Shown here one piece after another: positions 6,944-15,180 of a DNA stretch of 27,076 bases. The position numbers and the translations under genes were made by a program. Position 1 is the stretch's first letter, and every line of letters begins with the position of its first letter. This DNA is from a virus: the IMG/VR virus record IMGVR_UViG_3300031227_000339, positions 1 to 27,076 of that record; one strand, 5' to 3'. Under the pieces are notes generated by a model. That model worked only from the letters and a program-made list of their open reading frames with translations, did not search any database and was not told the origin of the DNA.

Positions 6944-9309
6944 CGTGCTTTACCTACTCCCATTGACTGCCAATATTGATATACACTATTTGATAATTTA
7001 CGAATATCGTTTGTATCAAATACTTTTGTATCATAGAAATTTACTATTAAACCCTGTGAGCCATTACCCATACCTGCTATCATTGGTGTATTAGCTAATG
7101 GACTATTCACAGCACCCATATTTATAGGATTAGCAACTGCATCAATCGCAATACCACCCATCTTACCTGCAGCTTTCTTAACTACATCAATGGATTTTAT
7201 AATACCTTTTGCTAAACCTTCATCAAGATTAACACCGATACCTGCCATTACTGTAGATGGCGACCTTACGCCGAATATAGATTTTATTTTCTTGATAACA
7301 GAACTTGAAAAACCTTTTATCTTATTTGTTATCCATCGTACTTTACTTGATATACCGTTCCATAAACCTGTTATTAAATTGCTACCTGCTGCCTTTAATC
7401 TGGTTTTAAAATCACTGAATTTATCTTTTATTTTCTTAGGTATCTCTTTAACTTTATCGATTAATTTAGTAACAGCTTCACCTACTGTTTTCCGGATATT
7501 CCACCATGCCATGAATATAGTTCCTTTTAATTGCAAGAATGCCTTTTTTGTAGCCCATTTTATTTTTTCCCAAACTGCCACAATTTTGTTTTTAAGTTCC
7601 TCAATAATTGCAGGTATCTTTGCGGGTAATTCTCTAAACCATTTTACCACCTTGTTAATCGCTGGTTTAATTTTTCTCAATGCTTCTAATATTTTCGGAA
7701 ATACTTTTTCTGCTAAGAATGTTAAACCTGCTATAAATACTGGTAATATTGTATCGACTAACCATAACAAAGCATCTATCCATAATAACCATATAGGCAT
7801 CATTATTTCAAGCAGTTCAATTATTATAGGCAGTATTGCTTCAATCAAAGGCATGAATGCCTCTACTAACTTCAGCACAAGATCCATCAATGGCGGTAAA
7901 ATCGCCTCGACTAATTGGAAAAATAATTTAACCAATGGTTCTAATATCGGTATTAACATATCTAATAATTTAACGAACACTGGCATTATCTGTTTAATAA
8001 TAGGTACTAATACATCAATCAAAGGAATTAATACACTATCAACTAAAAATAGGAATATATCAATTAATGGATCAAGTATAGGCATAAATGCATCTAATAA
8101 TTCAAGAAATACAGGAAACAACCTATCAATAATTGTTTTAACTACTGGCATCAACTTATCAATCAATGGCTTTATAAACTCCATTAACGGAGGTACTAAC
8201 TCCATAAATGCATCCATTAATTCTTCTACTATAGGTAATAGTTTTGTACCTATATCAACCAATGCAACATTCAGCTTTTGTTTCATCCTTGCCATACTGT
8301 TGGCAAATGTTTTTGACTGTACTTCATAAGCATTAGATGCCTCACCTGATGCCTCACTCATTGCAAGTGTTTTTTCTGTGAAGTTTTCTGCCTGTGATCC
8401 TGTCAACGCCATGACCGCTGTTCCACCTTCTATACTGCCCCACATACCAGCCAATTTTATTGTATCGCCGTCTACTGTATCACTCAATCCTTTCAATACA
8501 CCTTGTAAACCTAAACTATCTATAGCTGCCTCGCCAGTTTCAAAGCCCATTTTATCAAGTGCCGCTGTCATTTCTTTCGATGGCTTCATTAAACCCTGTA
8601 AAACACCTCTAAACTGTGTTGATACTTCGGCTGTGTTACCTGTTACACCTGTCAATGTTGACATAACACCGAATAATTCTTCTTGACTTACGCTTAATGC
8701 GTCTGCTAACGGTACAACTTTTCCCATAGAGGATGCTAATTCAGGGAAGGTTGTCTGTCCTAATTTAACTGTTAAAAACGCTAAATCTGATGCTTTTTCT
8801 GCAGCTTCTACAGATGTATCACCATAACCTTTTGTAATTCCTGATACTAAATTTAACGAATCAGCCACAGATACATTACCTGCAACTGCGGCTTTTGAAA
8901 CAACCTCTAACAAATCAGCAGTATCTTCGGTATCACCAAATGCTGATATTACTTGGTACGCACCTTCTTGTACTGATTCAGCTGATAATCCTGTCTCTAT
9001 TGAGAGTTTTTTCATAGCATCGCTTATAACTCCCAATCTAAGTGGATCTTTTCCACCTAACAATGTATCAATATTTGCAAGCCCTGTTTCCCATGATTCG
9101 GCTGCCTTTACTGCTTTAGTGCCTACAACTACAGCAAACGTAGCAGCAGCTGCACCTGCAACTAACGCACCCTTACCAACCTTCTTCATGGTCTTAGCTA
9201 ATCCACCAGTCTTTTTATCTATGCCGTCAAGTTGTTTGTCAACGCCGTCTGCACCTTTTAATCCTATAGAGCCAAATAATCTAAATAGTTCAAAGCCGCC
9301 TAATGCCAT
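6940..9309 (-). CDS. tail tape measure protein, TP901 type
   Basis: This is the largest protein of the window, 789 residues. A small N-terminal region precedes an Ala/Gly-rich stretch, GKGALVAGAAAATFAVVVG, at about 46-64. The TP901-type core follows to about residue 330, with SMGKVVPLADALSVSQEELFG at about 200-220. From about 360 to 545 there is a long series of hydrophobic proline-punctuated helical repeats such as LIPLIDVLVPIIKQIMPVF. The C-terminal part has basic helices and the segment IFGVRSPSTVMAGIG typical of these proteins. Tape measure proteins set tail length; at the usual 0.15 nm per residue the tail would be near 120 nm. I prefer ATG 9309 to GTG 9318 because AGGTG then has a normal spacer. 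The start overlaps the zinc-ribbon gene. Confidence 0.93.
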   Translation of the reverse strand: MALGGFELFRLFGSIGLKGADGVDKQLDGIDKKTGGLAKTMKKVGKGALVAGAAAATFAVVVGTKAVKAAESWETGLANIDTLLGGKDPLRLGVISDAMKKLSIETGLSAESVQEGAYQVISAFGDTEDTADLLEVVSKAAVAGNVSVADSLNLVSGITKGYGDTSVEAAEKASDLAFLTVKLGQTTFPELASSMGKVVPLADALSVSQEELFGVMSTLTGVTGNTAEVSTQFRGVLQGLMKPSKEMTAALDKMGFETGEAAIDSLGLQGVLKGLSDTVDGDTIKLAGMWGSIEGGTAVMALTGSQAENFTEKTLAMSEASGEASNAYEVQSKTFANSMARMKQKLNVALVDIGTKLLPIVEELMDAFMELVPPLMEFIKPLIDKLMPVVKTIIDRLFPVFLELLDAFMPILDPLIDIFLFLVDSVLIPLIDVLVPIIKQIMPVFVKLLDMLIPILEPLVKLFFQLVEAILPPLMDLVLKLVEAFMPLIEAILPIIIELLEIMMPIWLLWIDALLWLVDTILPVFIAGLTFLAEKVFPKILEALRKIKPAINKVVKWFRELPAKIPAIIEELKNKIVAVWEKIKWATKKAFLQLKGTIFMAWWNIRKTVGEAVTKLIDKVKEIPKKIKDKFSDFKTRLKAAGSNLITGLWNGISSKVRWITNKIKGFSSSVIKKIKSIFGVRSPSTVMAGIGVNLDEGLAKGIIKSIDVVKKAAGKMGGIAIDAVANPINMGAVNSPLANTPMIAGMGNGSQGLIVNFYDTKVFDTNDIRKLSNSVYQYWQSMGVGKAR

Positions 9310-9599
9310 GATGTACACCTGCTTTCAGTATCATTTAATTCATCCATAATCTGTTTATGATGTCGCATCATTTCTTGTAACTCTGCAAATAATTTCATAT
9401 CAGTTCTATCTTCAAGTAATCGCTCTTTTAGTTTTTGCATTTTTATGTTATGTTCTCTGATTTCCGAATCGGTAAATGCTATATGATATTTTTTCATACA
9501 ACGAGGACACTCAAAATATATATCCTGAATGTCCTTATCTAACATTATTCTTTTAATTTTAGCTTTAAATACCTTTCCACAACTGCATTTAGTCCTCAT
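9300..9599 (-). CDS. zinc-ribbon protein between tail chaperone and tape measure, 99 aa
   Basis: The N-terminus has a zinc-ribbon pattern, CSCGKVFKAKIKRI...FECPRCMKKY, giving C-x-C and C-x2-C knuckles. It is followed by AFTDSEIREHNIKMQKLKERLL and a long charged helix, probably a coiled coil. Proteins with this layout are recurrent between tail chaperone and tape-measure genes of phages of Gram-positive bacteria, but their function is unknown; a role in tail assembly is inferred from position. ATG 9599 is preferred over GTG 9608 because GGTGG stands 6 bases before it. Its end overlaps the tape-measure start by 10 bases. Confidence 0.75.
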   Translation of the reverse strand: MRTKCSCGKVFKAKIKRIMLDKDIQDIYFECPRCMKKYHIAFTDSEIREHNIKMQKLKERLLEDRTDMKLFAELQEMMRHHKQIMDELNDTESRCTSWH

Positions 9600-9601
9600 A
9601 C

Positions 9602-10188
9602 TTACCACCCATATTTTTTTCGCATTGTAGCAACTTCATCAATGATATCTTCTGTCGGTCTGGTACTCATTTTTGGATTACTCTTTTGATAAAATTGTTC
9701 AAAAGTCATGAAGTTCTTCTCTGTATAATGTGGATATGCGGAGCAGTATAATTCCCATTGCCGCCGTTCTTGTTTAATCTCTGTTGCCTCACGAAACAAC
9801 TCTAAGCATTCATCAAAATCCATAGCCATCAGATATTTTAAATCCGGATATGTTGTTGCCAATAAGCTAAGGATTTCAAAATAGCTTATTTCACCGTTTC
9901 GGGAGGATTGATAAAATTTATCACTGACATAACAACAGTTCGTAATGCTCCTGCTATTTCTTCAAGTGCCATATCATCAATGTTTTCAGCCGGAACATTT
10001 AATATATCACCCAATAATGCGTTTAGTTCTGTGTCTGCTAAATAGATCTTTTTAATGATTTCAATTACCATAGCAAAACCAAACGCCATTTGTGACATAT
10101 CTTTTGATGTTTCTACTTTGAGATTCATCTTGAATATCATCTTACTTATCATTTTGATATGTTTACCTTTTAACTGCATATCTGCCAT
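9602..10188 (-). CDS. tail assembly chaperone, -1 frameshift product (gpGT type)
   Basis: The second reading frame (stop at 9602) has no good ATG or ribosome binding site at its beginning. Its protein-like sequence continues upstream of the first possible TTG (9862) as ISYFEILSLL, back into the end of the first chaperone gene. In the first frame the heptamer A AAT TTT lies at 9919-9913. A -1 slip there joins residues 1-92 to FYQSSRNGEISYFEILSLLATTYP and onward, giving a protein of about 195 residues. The T-like part has conserved-looking LECLMA-type and QERRQWELYCSAYPHY segments. A 9-base-pair hairpin at 9861-9890 lies downstream. Frameshifted G/GT chaperones that coat the tape measure are the rule in siphophages, so the mechanism is expected, though the site is my reading. 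Confidence 0.7.
9886..10188 (-). CDS. tail assembly chaperone, short form (gpG type), 100 aa
   Basis: This is the unshifted product of the chaperone gene. It is helical, without cysteines or membrane segments. Notable pieces are HIKMISKMIFKMNLKVETSK near the start and LADTELNALLGDILNVPAENI in the middle. It lies between the major tail protein and the tape measure, exactly where gpG-type chaperones are found. These proteins bind the tape measure and recruit tail tube subunits, and are absent from the finished virion. Start: GGAGG is about 10 bases before the ATG. The gene ends with TAA at 9888-9886, but part of the ribosomes probably slip at 9913-9919. Confidence 0.75.
   Translation of the reverse strand: MADMQLKGKHIKMISKMIFKMNLKVETSKDMSQMAFGFAMVIEIIKKIYLADTELNALLGDILNVPAENIDDMALEEIAGALRTVVMSVINFINPPETVK
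9913..9919 (-). promoter_or_regulatory. putative -1 ribosomal slippery heptamer A AAT TTT
   Basis: In the chaperone frame the codons are ATA AAT TTT ATC, so A AAT TTT fits the X XXY YYZ rule. After slippage the tRNAs can re-pair with AAA and TTT. The -1 frame is open across the site. An inverted repeat, AATAAGCTA (9890-9882) and TAGCTTATT (9869-9861), lies 22 bases downstream. That is farther than usual, so its stimulatory role is doubtful. Confidence 0.6.
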
Positions 10189-10210
10189 AATCCTATTCCT
10201 CCATTTTTAT

Positions 10211-10735
10211 TTATGTGGTAGCGAACTCTACAGTCCATGATGGTGTTGATGTAGATGCTTCAAGTGATGTTGCTGTGAATACCAATTCAGGAACAACTTC
10301 ATCTTTGTCAATTAGATCCCATGATAACGGATCCATATTGATTGCATTATCAACTGTAATGGTTACTGCGTTATTGCCTTTTGTATTACCTGTCCATTTA
10401 ACCTTTTTGTAATCGCCTGCTGCAACTTCCATTAGTCCTGTGATTGTGGTTACTGCTGCACCTGCTGAACTATTCATTGCAGGATAGAAGTCATTGACTG
10501 CCGCTGGTAACATCTCTAATGCTCTTACTGTTAGTGTTGCCACCTGTTCGTCAATAGCAATACGACCTTTTACAAAACCGAAATCACCATCTGCTAACTG
10601 CTGTCTGAATGTATTGGTAACTGTGAAATTACCGCCACCTCTGGTAACTGCTATATCAGTTAGTGTTGCTGTAGTTAGTGCATCGCCATAACTAAATATG
10701 CCATCACCTAATATAATATCTCTTGGACTTGCCAT
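10211..10735 (-). CDS. major tail tube protein
   Basis: This 174-residue, beta-rich protein lies between the tail completion gene and the tail chaperone, the usual place of the major tail protein. It starts MASPRDIILGDGIFSYGD and has many short beta-strand patterns rich in Thr, Val and Ala. It contains VAAGDYKKVKWTGNT in the middle and ends WTVEFATT. Major tail proteins stack as rings to make the tail tube. There is no additional Ig-like C-terminal domain. The ribosome binding site is AAAGGCGGTGG before the ATG. The family was not confirmed by a motif, so the call rests on size, fold type and position. Confidence 0.8.
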   Translation of the reverse strand: MASPRDIILGDGIFSYGDALTTATLTDIAVTRGGGNFTVTNTFRQQLADGDFGFVKGRIAIDEQVATLTVRALEMLPAAVNDFYPAMNSSAGAAVTTITGLMEVAAGDYKKVKWTGNTKGNNAVTITVDNAINMDPLSWDLIDKDEVVPELVFTATSLEASTSTPSWTVEFATT

Positions 10736-10751
10736 TTTTCATCCACCGCCT

Positions 10752-11147
10752 TTATAAATTATATACTCGAACCTGATACCGCAATTCTCGCCTGAGAAGA
10801 TTCTCATTAACTGCAGGAACTGATCCTCGATTCATTCTATACATTCTGAACGATGGAGATGAGCCTCCACCATAATCATAATAGTTTAACCCTGTTGGGT
10901 TTGTCTGATCTCCGTCACCGTCAACCGCATCAACGGCTGTTTCAATTCTTGTTGCATCTGTACCGCTATCTGTGAAACTCACTTCTATAAAAAAATCTTC
11001 GATTGTTTCAAGTGGGTTACTTGCTGTGTACTTCCAACTGATATAAGGTATCGGTGTATTCGGATTTATCTGATCACCGTAAAATACACGACCGCCTAAT
11101 GCCTTTAATTTTGTATCTACTGCTGTTATAAAACTAACCAATCCCAC
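10752..11147 (-). CDS. tail completion/terminator-type protein, 131 aa
   Basis: The protein begins with an amphipathic helix (FITAVDTKLKALGGRVFYGD) followed by NPNTPIPYISWKY. It then has the acidic, Ile-rich strand TIEDFFIEVSFTDSG. This order is typical of tail completion or tail terminator proteins that cap the tail at the head side. It lies between the HK97 gp10-like protein and the major tail protein, as expected. The start is probably GTG at 11147, inside the end of the previous gene; TTG at 11141 is possible. No ATG is available nearby, so translation probably depends on coupling. Confidence 0.7.
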   Translation of the reverse strand: MGLVSFITAVDTKLKALGGRVFYGDQINPNTPIPYISWKYTASNPLETIEDFFIEVSFTDSGTDATRIETAVDAVDGDGDQTNPTGLNYYDYGGGSSPSFRMYRMNRGSVPAVNENLLRRELRYQVRVYNL

Positions 11148-11577
11148 CGAACTTCACCGCCTTAATTATTGCTTGAATTTTTGATATATTTTCATCTACT
11201 GCAGGTTGTAAAAACGGCTGTGGTTTCATGCCTCTGGTAAAATGTCCGATTCCCATATCGTCAACATATAGCCAAGGAGTTTTCCGACCGTCACCTTTTT
11301 CTGCATAGATACCTGTTCCCTTTTCAACATAGATTGCATATTCTACAGGTGTTCCGATTCTAACAGTTTTCTTTCCCTTATCCACTATGTGGCGTATAGA
11401 ACTCCTTAGATTGCCGCCTGTCTTGCCACCTTCATATGTACCAACAGGAGCACGACTTACAGCCTCACCATCTACAAATGCACCTATAGCCAATAGGATG
11501 TTATCTTCCATTTTATCAAGTAGTTTCTGAGCTTCCACATTATTCGATACATATTCAACACCATCTTTTTTAGCCAT
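11134..11577 (-). CDS. HK97 gp10-like tail/head-tail joining protein, 147 aa
   Basis: The sequence has the familiar features of HK97 gp10-like proteins: an N-terminal helix with DKMEDNILLAIGAFVDGEAVSRAPVG, then GGNLRSSIRHIVDKGKKTVRIG. It continues with VEYAIYVEKGTG and near the end GMKPQPFLQPAVDENISKI. These proteins take part in joining the completed head and tail. The ribosome binding site AGGGAG is 6 bases before the ATG. The gene overlaps the next one by 14 bases. Length is normal for the family. Confidence 0.88.
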   Translation of the reverse strand: MAKKDGVEYVSNNVEAQKLLDKMEDNILLAIGAFVDGEAVSRAPVGTYEGGKTGGNLRSSIRHIVDKGKKTVRIGTPVEYAIYVEKGTGIYAEKGDGRKTPWLYVDDMGIGHFTRGMKPQPFLQPAVDENISKIQAIIKAVKFGGIG

Positions 11578-11587
11578 TACATACTCC

Positions 11588-11932
11588 CTATGTCGATAAG
11601 TTATCGGACTTATTATACTCGATTAGTATTTCAAGATGGTGACTTCTCCGTACTGGATTATCAACATGTGACACCCTGTAGATACTACCATCTGAATCTT
11701 TAATCCTGTGGCTGTTTAGTACCCAACTATTAGTTGATGAGCAACCTATTACATGAGTAGCTACATCAATATATTGTGCTGATACCAATGCATCACGCCC
11801 TGTTACATAGTCTATCCAGCCTTTAAAAGTGCCTGCTGTAGACCATACCGGATTCCATGAGCCAATACCTGATACTGCTGATGAACCAACTTCAACTGTG
11901 AATGATTCGGTATAATAATCTTGAATACTCAT
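11588..11932 (-). CDS. head closure/head-tail adaptor protein, 114 aa
   Basis: This protein resembles the SPP1 gp16-like head-tail adaptors. It is beta-rich, with GTFKGWIDYVTGRDALVSAQYIDVATHVIGCS in the middle and SHRIKDSDGSIYRVSHVDNPVRRSHHLEILIEY near the end. Adaptors of this group form a ring below the connector, close the filled head and offer the tail binding face. Its order, after the gp6-like connector and before the HK97 gp10-like gene, is the standard one. The start overlaps the connector stop as ATGA. Confidence 0.85.
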   Translation of the reverse strand: MSIQDYYTESFTVEVGSSAVSGIGSWNPVWSTAGTFKGWIDYVTGRDALVSAQYIDVATHVIGCSSTNSWVLNSHRIKDSDGSIYRVSHVDNPVRRSHHLEILIEYNKSDNLST

Positions 11933-12537
11933 TTAAACACGACATTCCGCCATTTGTTCAACGCTGACATTGTCTTTTTCGGATAGCCATTTGATGCCAT
12001 CTCAGCACCTGCAAATTCAACACGATATCTTGAAACCGTTTCTGATTTAACATTATCATCTACCGTAGCAACTACCAATTTTGATTGAACCATCTTAACA
12101 ACTGTGTTATCTAATGCCCTTGGATATAGTACTTGATTTATCTGTACATAAGCCGCCTCATCTTCTGTAACTAAATTATCAAAATATGGTCTTGCTGTGC
12201 TGCTGTATAATGTCATTACTGTGCTGCTTACTGTTTCTATATCAAAGAACCCATCATTGTTATATGAGTTTTGTACCTGTACTGTATAGCCTGCCTTGAA
12301 ATTCGCATCAATAAATCCTTCGCCTGTGCCATCGTATGTTATTACATCGGCACTTGTAGAATTTCTGGTAAAAGTAACATCACCAGTTTGAATATAAACT
12401 CTATCATTAGCGAACCCGTTATTACAATATACCCGTATATCATCTTCGATTATAGGGATATTTCTGTTAATCAAATCGTCTTGCGATGTGGTTGTAATGG
12501 ATAGTAAAGCCTTAATTTCGCTTAATGATGTTATCAT
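11929..12537 (-). CDS. head-tail connector, gp6/YqbG-like, with extra central domain
   Basis: The ends of this 202-residue protein look like phage head-tail connector proteins: SLSEIKALLSITTTSQDDLINRNIPIIEDDIRVYCN at the start and a C-terminal helical region ending MSALNKWRNVVFK. Between about 45 and 125 there is a beta-rich segment (YIQTGDVTFTRNSTSADVITYDGTG...YTVQVQNS) that makes it longer than simple gp6-like connectors of about 100-130 residues. The connector attaches to the portal dodecamer. The start has AAGGAG 6 bases before the ATG, directly after the structured gap 12567-12632. Confidence 0.75.
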   Translation of the reverse strand: MITSLSEIKALLSITTTSQDDLINRNIPIIEDDIRVYCNNGFANDRVYIQTGDVTFTRNSTSADVITYDGTGEGFIDANFKAGYTVQVQNSYNNDGFFDIETVSSTVMTLYSSTARPYFDNLVTEDEAAYVQINQVLYPRALDNTVVKMVQSKLVVATVDDNVKSETVSRYRVEFAGAEMASNGYPKKTMSALNKWRNVVFK

Positions 12538-12566
12538 TGTGCATCTCCTTCATATCTATAAGGGTT

Positions 12567-12632
12567 GGCGGCAACTTATTTAACCGACAATGCCGGAGGT
12601 AAGCCCTGCCGACAAAATATCTAATTACCGCC
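12567..12632 (-). other. structured non-coding gap in the head operon
   Basis: The approximately 100 bases between genes hold the strongest non-coding RNA-like structure of the late operon. Reading the minus strand, GGCGGTAA (12632-12625) pairs with TTGCCGCC (12574-12567), eight pairs with one GU, enclosing the rest. Inside, GTCGGCAGG (12613-12605) pairs with CCTCCGGC (12599-12592) across the loop GCTTA, with one bulged C. The GTCGG sequence recurs at 12588-12584 and could pair with the same CCGGC instead. No known RNA family is assigned. Confidence 0.5.
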
Positions 12633-12637
12633 ATGTA

Positions 12638-13030
12638 CTATATTAATTCTTCAATGCTCTGTACTGCTAATTTGTAACCATCTTCATGCATTAATGTTAC
12701 GCCTGCTATATCCGCTATCCTTAACGCATCTGAACATTTAATCCATGACTTGTTGTGTGATAGTATACAGTACCATAAGCCGTCTATTAATCTCCCCTTA
12801 GTAGTTAGCCAGTCTCTTACTTTAGGTGCTGTATAGCCGTCTGGTGGTACGTCAGGTTGTAACCATGCAGGTATTGTTGCATTATATTTATTATCTGTCA
12901 TCTTTGCAAAAATGGGATAGTTGTATATCTCGCCACCATCTGCAATGGTATCAGTTACATTCTGCAAAGTTAGGCTAATTTTATCTACTGTGCTGAACCA
13001 TTTGCCAGTGCTATTAACTAATTTAACCAT
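12638..13030 (-). CDS. hypothetical protein in head gene block, 130 aa
   Basis: I do not recognise this protein. It begins with a beta-rich part (LVNSTGKWFSTVDKISLTLQNVTDT) and ends with a mixed region, KVRDWLTTKGRLIDGLWYCILSHNKSWIKCSDALRIADIAG. It has no signal peptide or membrane segment, and its two cysteines are too few for a metal site. Its start overlaps the stop of the LamG-like gene as TAATG, so it is translated together with it. It may be a partner or chaperone of that protein or a minor head protein. The structured gap starts 5 bases after its stop. Confidence 0.65.
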   Translation of the reverse strand: MVKLVNSTGKWFSTVDKISLTLQNVTDTIADGGEIYNYPIFAKMTDNKYNATIPAWLQPDVPPDGYTAPKVRDWLTTKGRLIDGLWYCILSHNKSWIKCSDALRIADIAGVTLMHEDGYKLAVQSIEELI

Positions 13031-14697
13031 TATTCAGTTATCCCCTTTCTGCGTTGAATTATTGTGCTATCGTAGGCATCTTGTTTCCTGTGATATACCG
13101 TCATGCCTTTAGCTGTTTTCGCTGTATTATCTTTTGCTGTTGCAATGTCCATACCTAAATATTTCAGATAATCTCTATCCAATATATCTTGTGATGGAAT
13201 CAACATATGCAAACCTTTGAACAAATCAGTCTTATCAAAATATGTTAAATCTTTAACCGATATAGCTTGCCATCCTGTGGAATTAATATCCATGATTCGG
13301 GCTAATTGTGCTGTACTGGTTGCTGTGAATGCAAACGATAAATCTTCATACTCACCGCCACCACTATGTGCAATGCCTAATGTTGCTGCCTCTGTCGCTA
13401 AACCTACATTGCTACTATCTCCATCAATACTTGCACGCATATAATACTCATGTCCTACAATAGTACCTATACCTGATGGTACATTAACTTGCCCACCTGA
13501 CGATGTTGCTGTGAATGATAAAACATTGTTAATTAATGTTAAACCTGTTGAATTGGCTGCTGTGAAACCATCTGGTAAACCGTCACCATTTGTATCGCTC
13601 AACATGCTGCCATACCTACCCAGCAAATCATTCTGTCCTATCCTTGTCGGGATATTCTGGAATGTGTTAGCAATCGGGTCTTGTGAGCCGTCATACCATA
13701 AATTTTGATAGTCAGCAGCGATTAAAGCTGTGTTACCTGCTGGCATGAGAAACTTAGTTGAACATCCATTATGCCCTTGTGGGATATATGGATGAGTGCT
13801 AACCCATGTATGACCTGCTATTGCATCACCATTGGTTAAAGAAGGTGTACCGTCTGACTGATATGGTACTTCTAATATCGAACCGTCTGCATCTAATGTC
13901 CATTTATCAAATCCTTTTGTGATATTGTAATGGAAACTATCTTGTGTGTTATCCCATATGTTGGATGTAGTACCTTCCATAGTTACCTGTAAATCATTTT
14001 CAGTATCAGATACATCATCGTATTCACCTTCGCTCATAGGGAACTGTGCTACCAGCGTTCCGTTCTTTGTGAACTTGAGGTATGAAATAGAGCCATCAAG
14101 GAAGGCACTTATATCATATTTAGCACAAAATGTTATATTAGATGCAGTGTTTTCATCCGTACCTATTGAACTATCACCTGCCGTTGGTGTTTGTATCGTA
14201 TTATCAATATAAACCTTTAAACCTGTTGCTGCCGCTGGAATTTCAATTCTAACTGTATGGGGTTTACTATCAGTTAAAACTGTCTCTGAAAATCTCGTTC
14301 TAACTCCACCTACATATACATCAAAGTTAGCATATAAATTAATTAGTAATGAGGTAGTGGTATCTCCTACGCTTCTTTTGTCTATTACAGCCACATCAGC
14401 GGAACCATCAAAATTACTTATCCCAAACTCAATTTCAAAACTGTCTGTGCGTGGAATGAAATTCAGATAAGCTGGGTTTCCTAAGTTCATGTAATTGTCA
14501 GTACCGTTGAATGTTAGTGAAGGCGATTCAACGAATGATGCATCGTAACCATTTACCGAATCTTGCCATGATGTATTTTCAGGATCAGCAGGTACAGAAG
14601 AAAACTTCGACATCCTCTTTGCACCTGCTCTTGCAGGGTTATCGTAATCTATTATTTTCTGGTTGTTATATCTCGGCTCATATCTTGGATTAGCCAT
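13030..14697 (-). CDS. LamG/concanavalin-like plus CBM-like virion protein, 555 aa
   Basis: After about 50 polar residues, a LamG-type jelly roll can be read at about 55-240 (LTFNGTDNYMNLGN, DSFEIEFGISNFDGSADVAVIDK, KPHTVRIEIPAAATGLKVYIDN, ISYLKFTKNGTLVAQFPM). A second beta-rich part at about 365-490 resembles CBM_4_9-type carbohydrate-binding modules. It starts after the calcium-loop-like SDTNGDGLPDGF and includes HEYYMRASIDG and LSFAFTATSTAQLARIMD. The last 65 residues are more polar and basic. It lies after the coat and decoration genes and before the connector, so it is probably exposed on the capsid or attached near the neck. It may bind glycans of the host, of mucus or of the virion itself. 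No catalytic motif is seen. Ribosome binding site AAGGAG supports the start. Confidence 0.7.
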   Translation of the reverse strand: MANPRYEPRYNNQKIIDYDNPARAGAKRMSKFSSVPADPENTSWQDSVNGYDASFVESPSLTFNGTDNYMNLGNPAYLNFIPRTDSFEIEFGISNFDGSADVAVIDKRSVGDTTTSLLINLYANFDVYVGGVRTRFSETVLTDSKPHTVRIEIPAAATGLKVYIDNTIQTPTAGDSSIGTDENTASNITFCAKYDISAFLDGSISYLKFTKNGTLVAQFPMSEGEYDDVSDTENDLQVTMEGTTSNIWDNTQDSFHYNITKGFDKWTLDADGSILEVPYQSDGTPSLTNGDAIAGHTWVSTHPYIPQGHNGCSTKFLMPAGNTALIAADYQNLWYDGSQDPIANTFQNIPTRIGQNDLLGRYGSMLSDTNGDGLPDGFTAANSTGLTLINNVLSFTATSSGGQVNVPSGIGTIVGHEYYMRASIDGDSSNVGLATEAATLGIAHSGGGEYEDLSFAFTATSTAQLARIMDINSTGWQAISVKDLTYFDKTDLFKGLHMLIPSQDILDRDYLKYLGMDIATAKDNTAKTAKGMTVYHRKQDAYDSTIIQRRKGITE

Positions 14698-14707
14698 AGA
14701 TTACTCC

Positions 14708-15157
14708 TTACACACTTTTCAAATTCAGTGTTGCTGTAAATCCTGCACCTAATACTGTATCGTTGCTTGCTACTACGGTCAATGCACCGCCAACGAATAA
14801 ATCGCTTAACGATATTCTGACCTGACCTGCTCCTGCCTCTGTGCTTGCCTTGGCAGGTATTACTTCTGACCATAGTTCATATAGTGTACTTGATGTACTG
14901 AATGCATCATAGAACGTCATTGTTAAATCCGTTACTGTTGATGGATTGTCAATGTAGGCAGCATGTGTTTTAAATATGTCACCTGTTGGTTGTGCTATCG
15001 ATGCTGTGACTAATGTACTAACAACCGATGATGTCGGATATGCAAAAGATATTTCACTGCCAACGGTAGAGCCGTCAACATAATTCTGACCTTCCATCGC
15101 ATCAATAGCTGTTCGTAAATTTTTAACTTGTATTAGTAAAGGTGCTGACTCTGCCAT
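14708..15157 (-). CDS. probable head decoration protein, 149 aa
   Basis: The protein begins with a helix (SAPLLIQVKNLRTAIDAMEGQNY) and is then almost wholly beta-rich and poor in charged residues. It contains DIFKTHAAYIDNPSTVTDLTMTFYDAF and ends GAGFTATLNLKSV. Composition, size and position two genes after the coat protein suggest a decoration or head-fibre protein on the capsid surface. I do not recognise a specific family. AAGGGGTGA before the ATG is its ribosome binding site. Confidence 0.6.
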   Translation of the reverse strand: MAESAPLLIQVKNLRTAIDAMEGQNYVDGSTVGSEISFAYPTSSVVSTLVTASIAQPTGDIFKTHAAYIDNPSTVTDLTMTFYDAFSTSSTLYELWSEVIPAKASTEAGAGQVRISLSDLFVGGALTVVASNDTVLGAGFTATLNLKSV

Positions 15158-15180
15158 CTTATTTCACCCCTTGTTTAGTT

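Noticed and set aside
7190-8329. Long open frame of 379 codons on the plus strand
   Set aside because: It is antisense to the hydrophobic repeats of the tape measure gene, rich in Asn, Ser and Ile as such shadows are, and lacks a ribosome binding site.
9602-9862. Separate gene for the second chaperone frame starting at TTG 9862
   Set aside because: No ribosome binding site precedes the TTG and protein-like sequence continues upstream, which favours frameshifting. A downstream ATG start cannot be excluded.
12567-12632. Plus-strand text AATGCCGG...AAGCCC resembling the core of a twister ribozyme
   Set aside because: Spacing and the pseudoknot partners do not match, and transcription here is expected from the other strand; I only keep it as an unassigned structured region.
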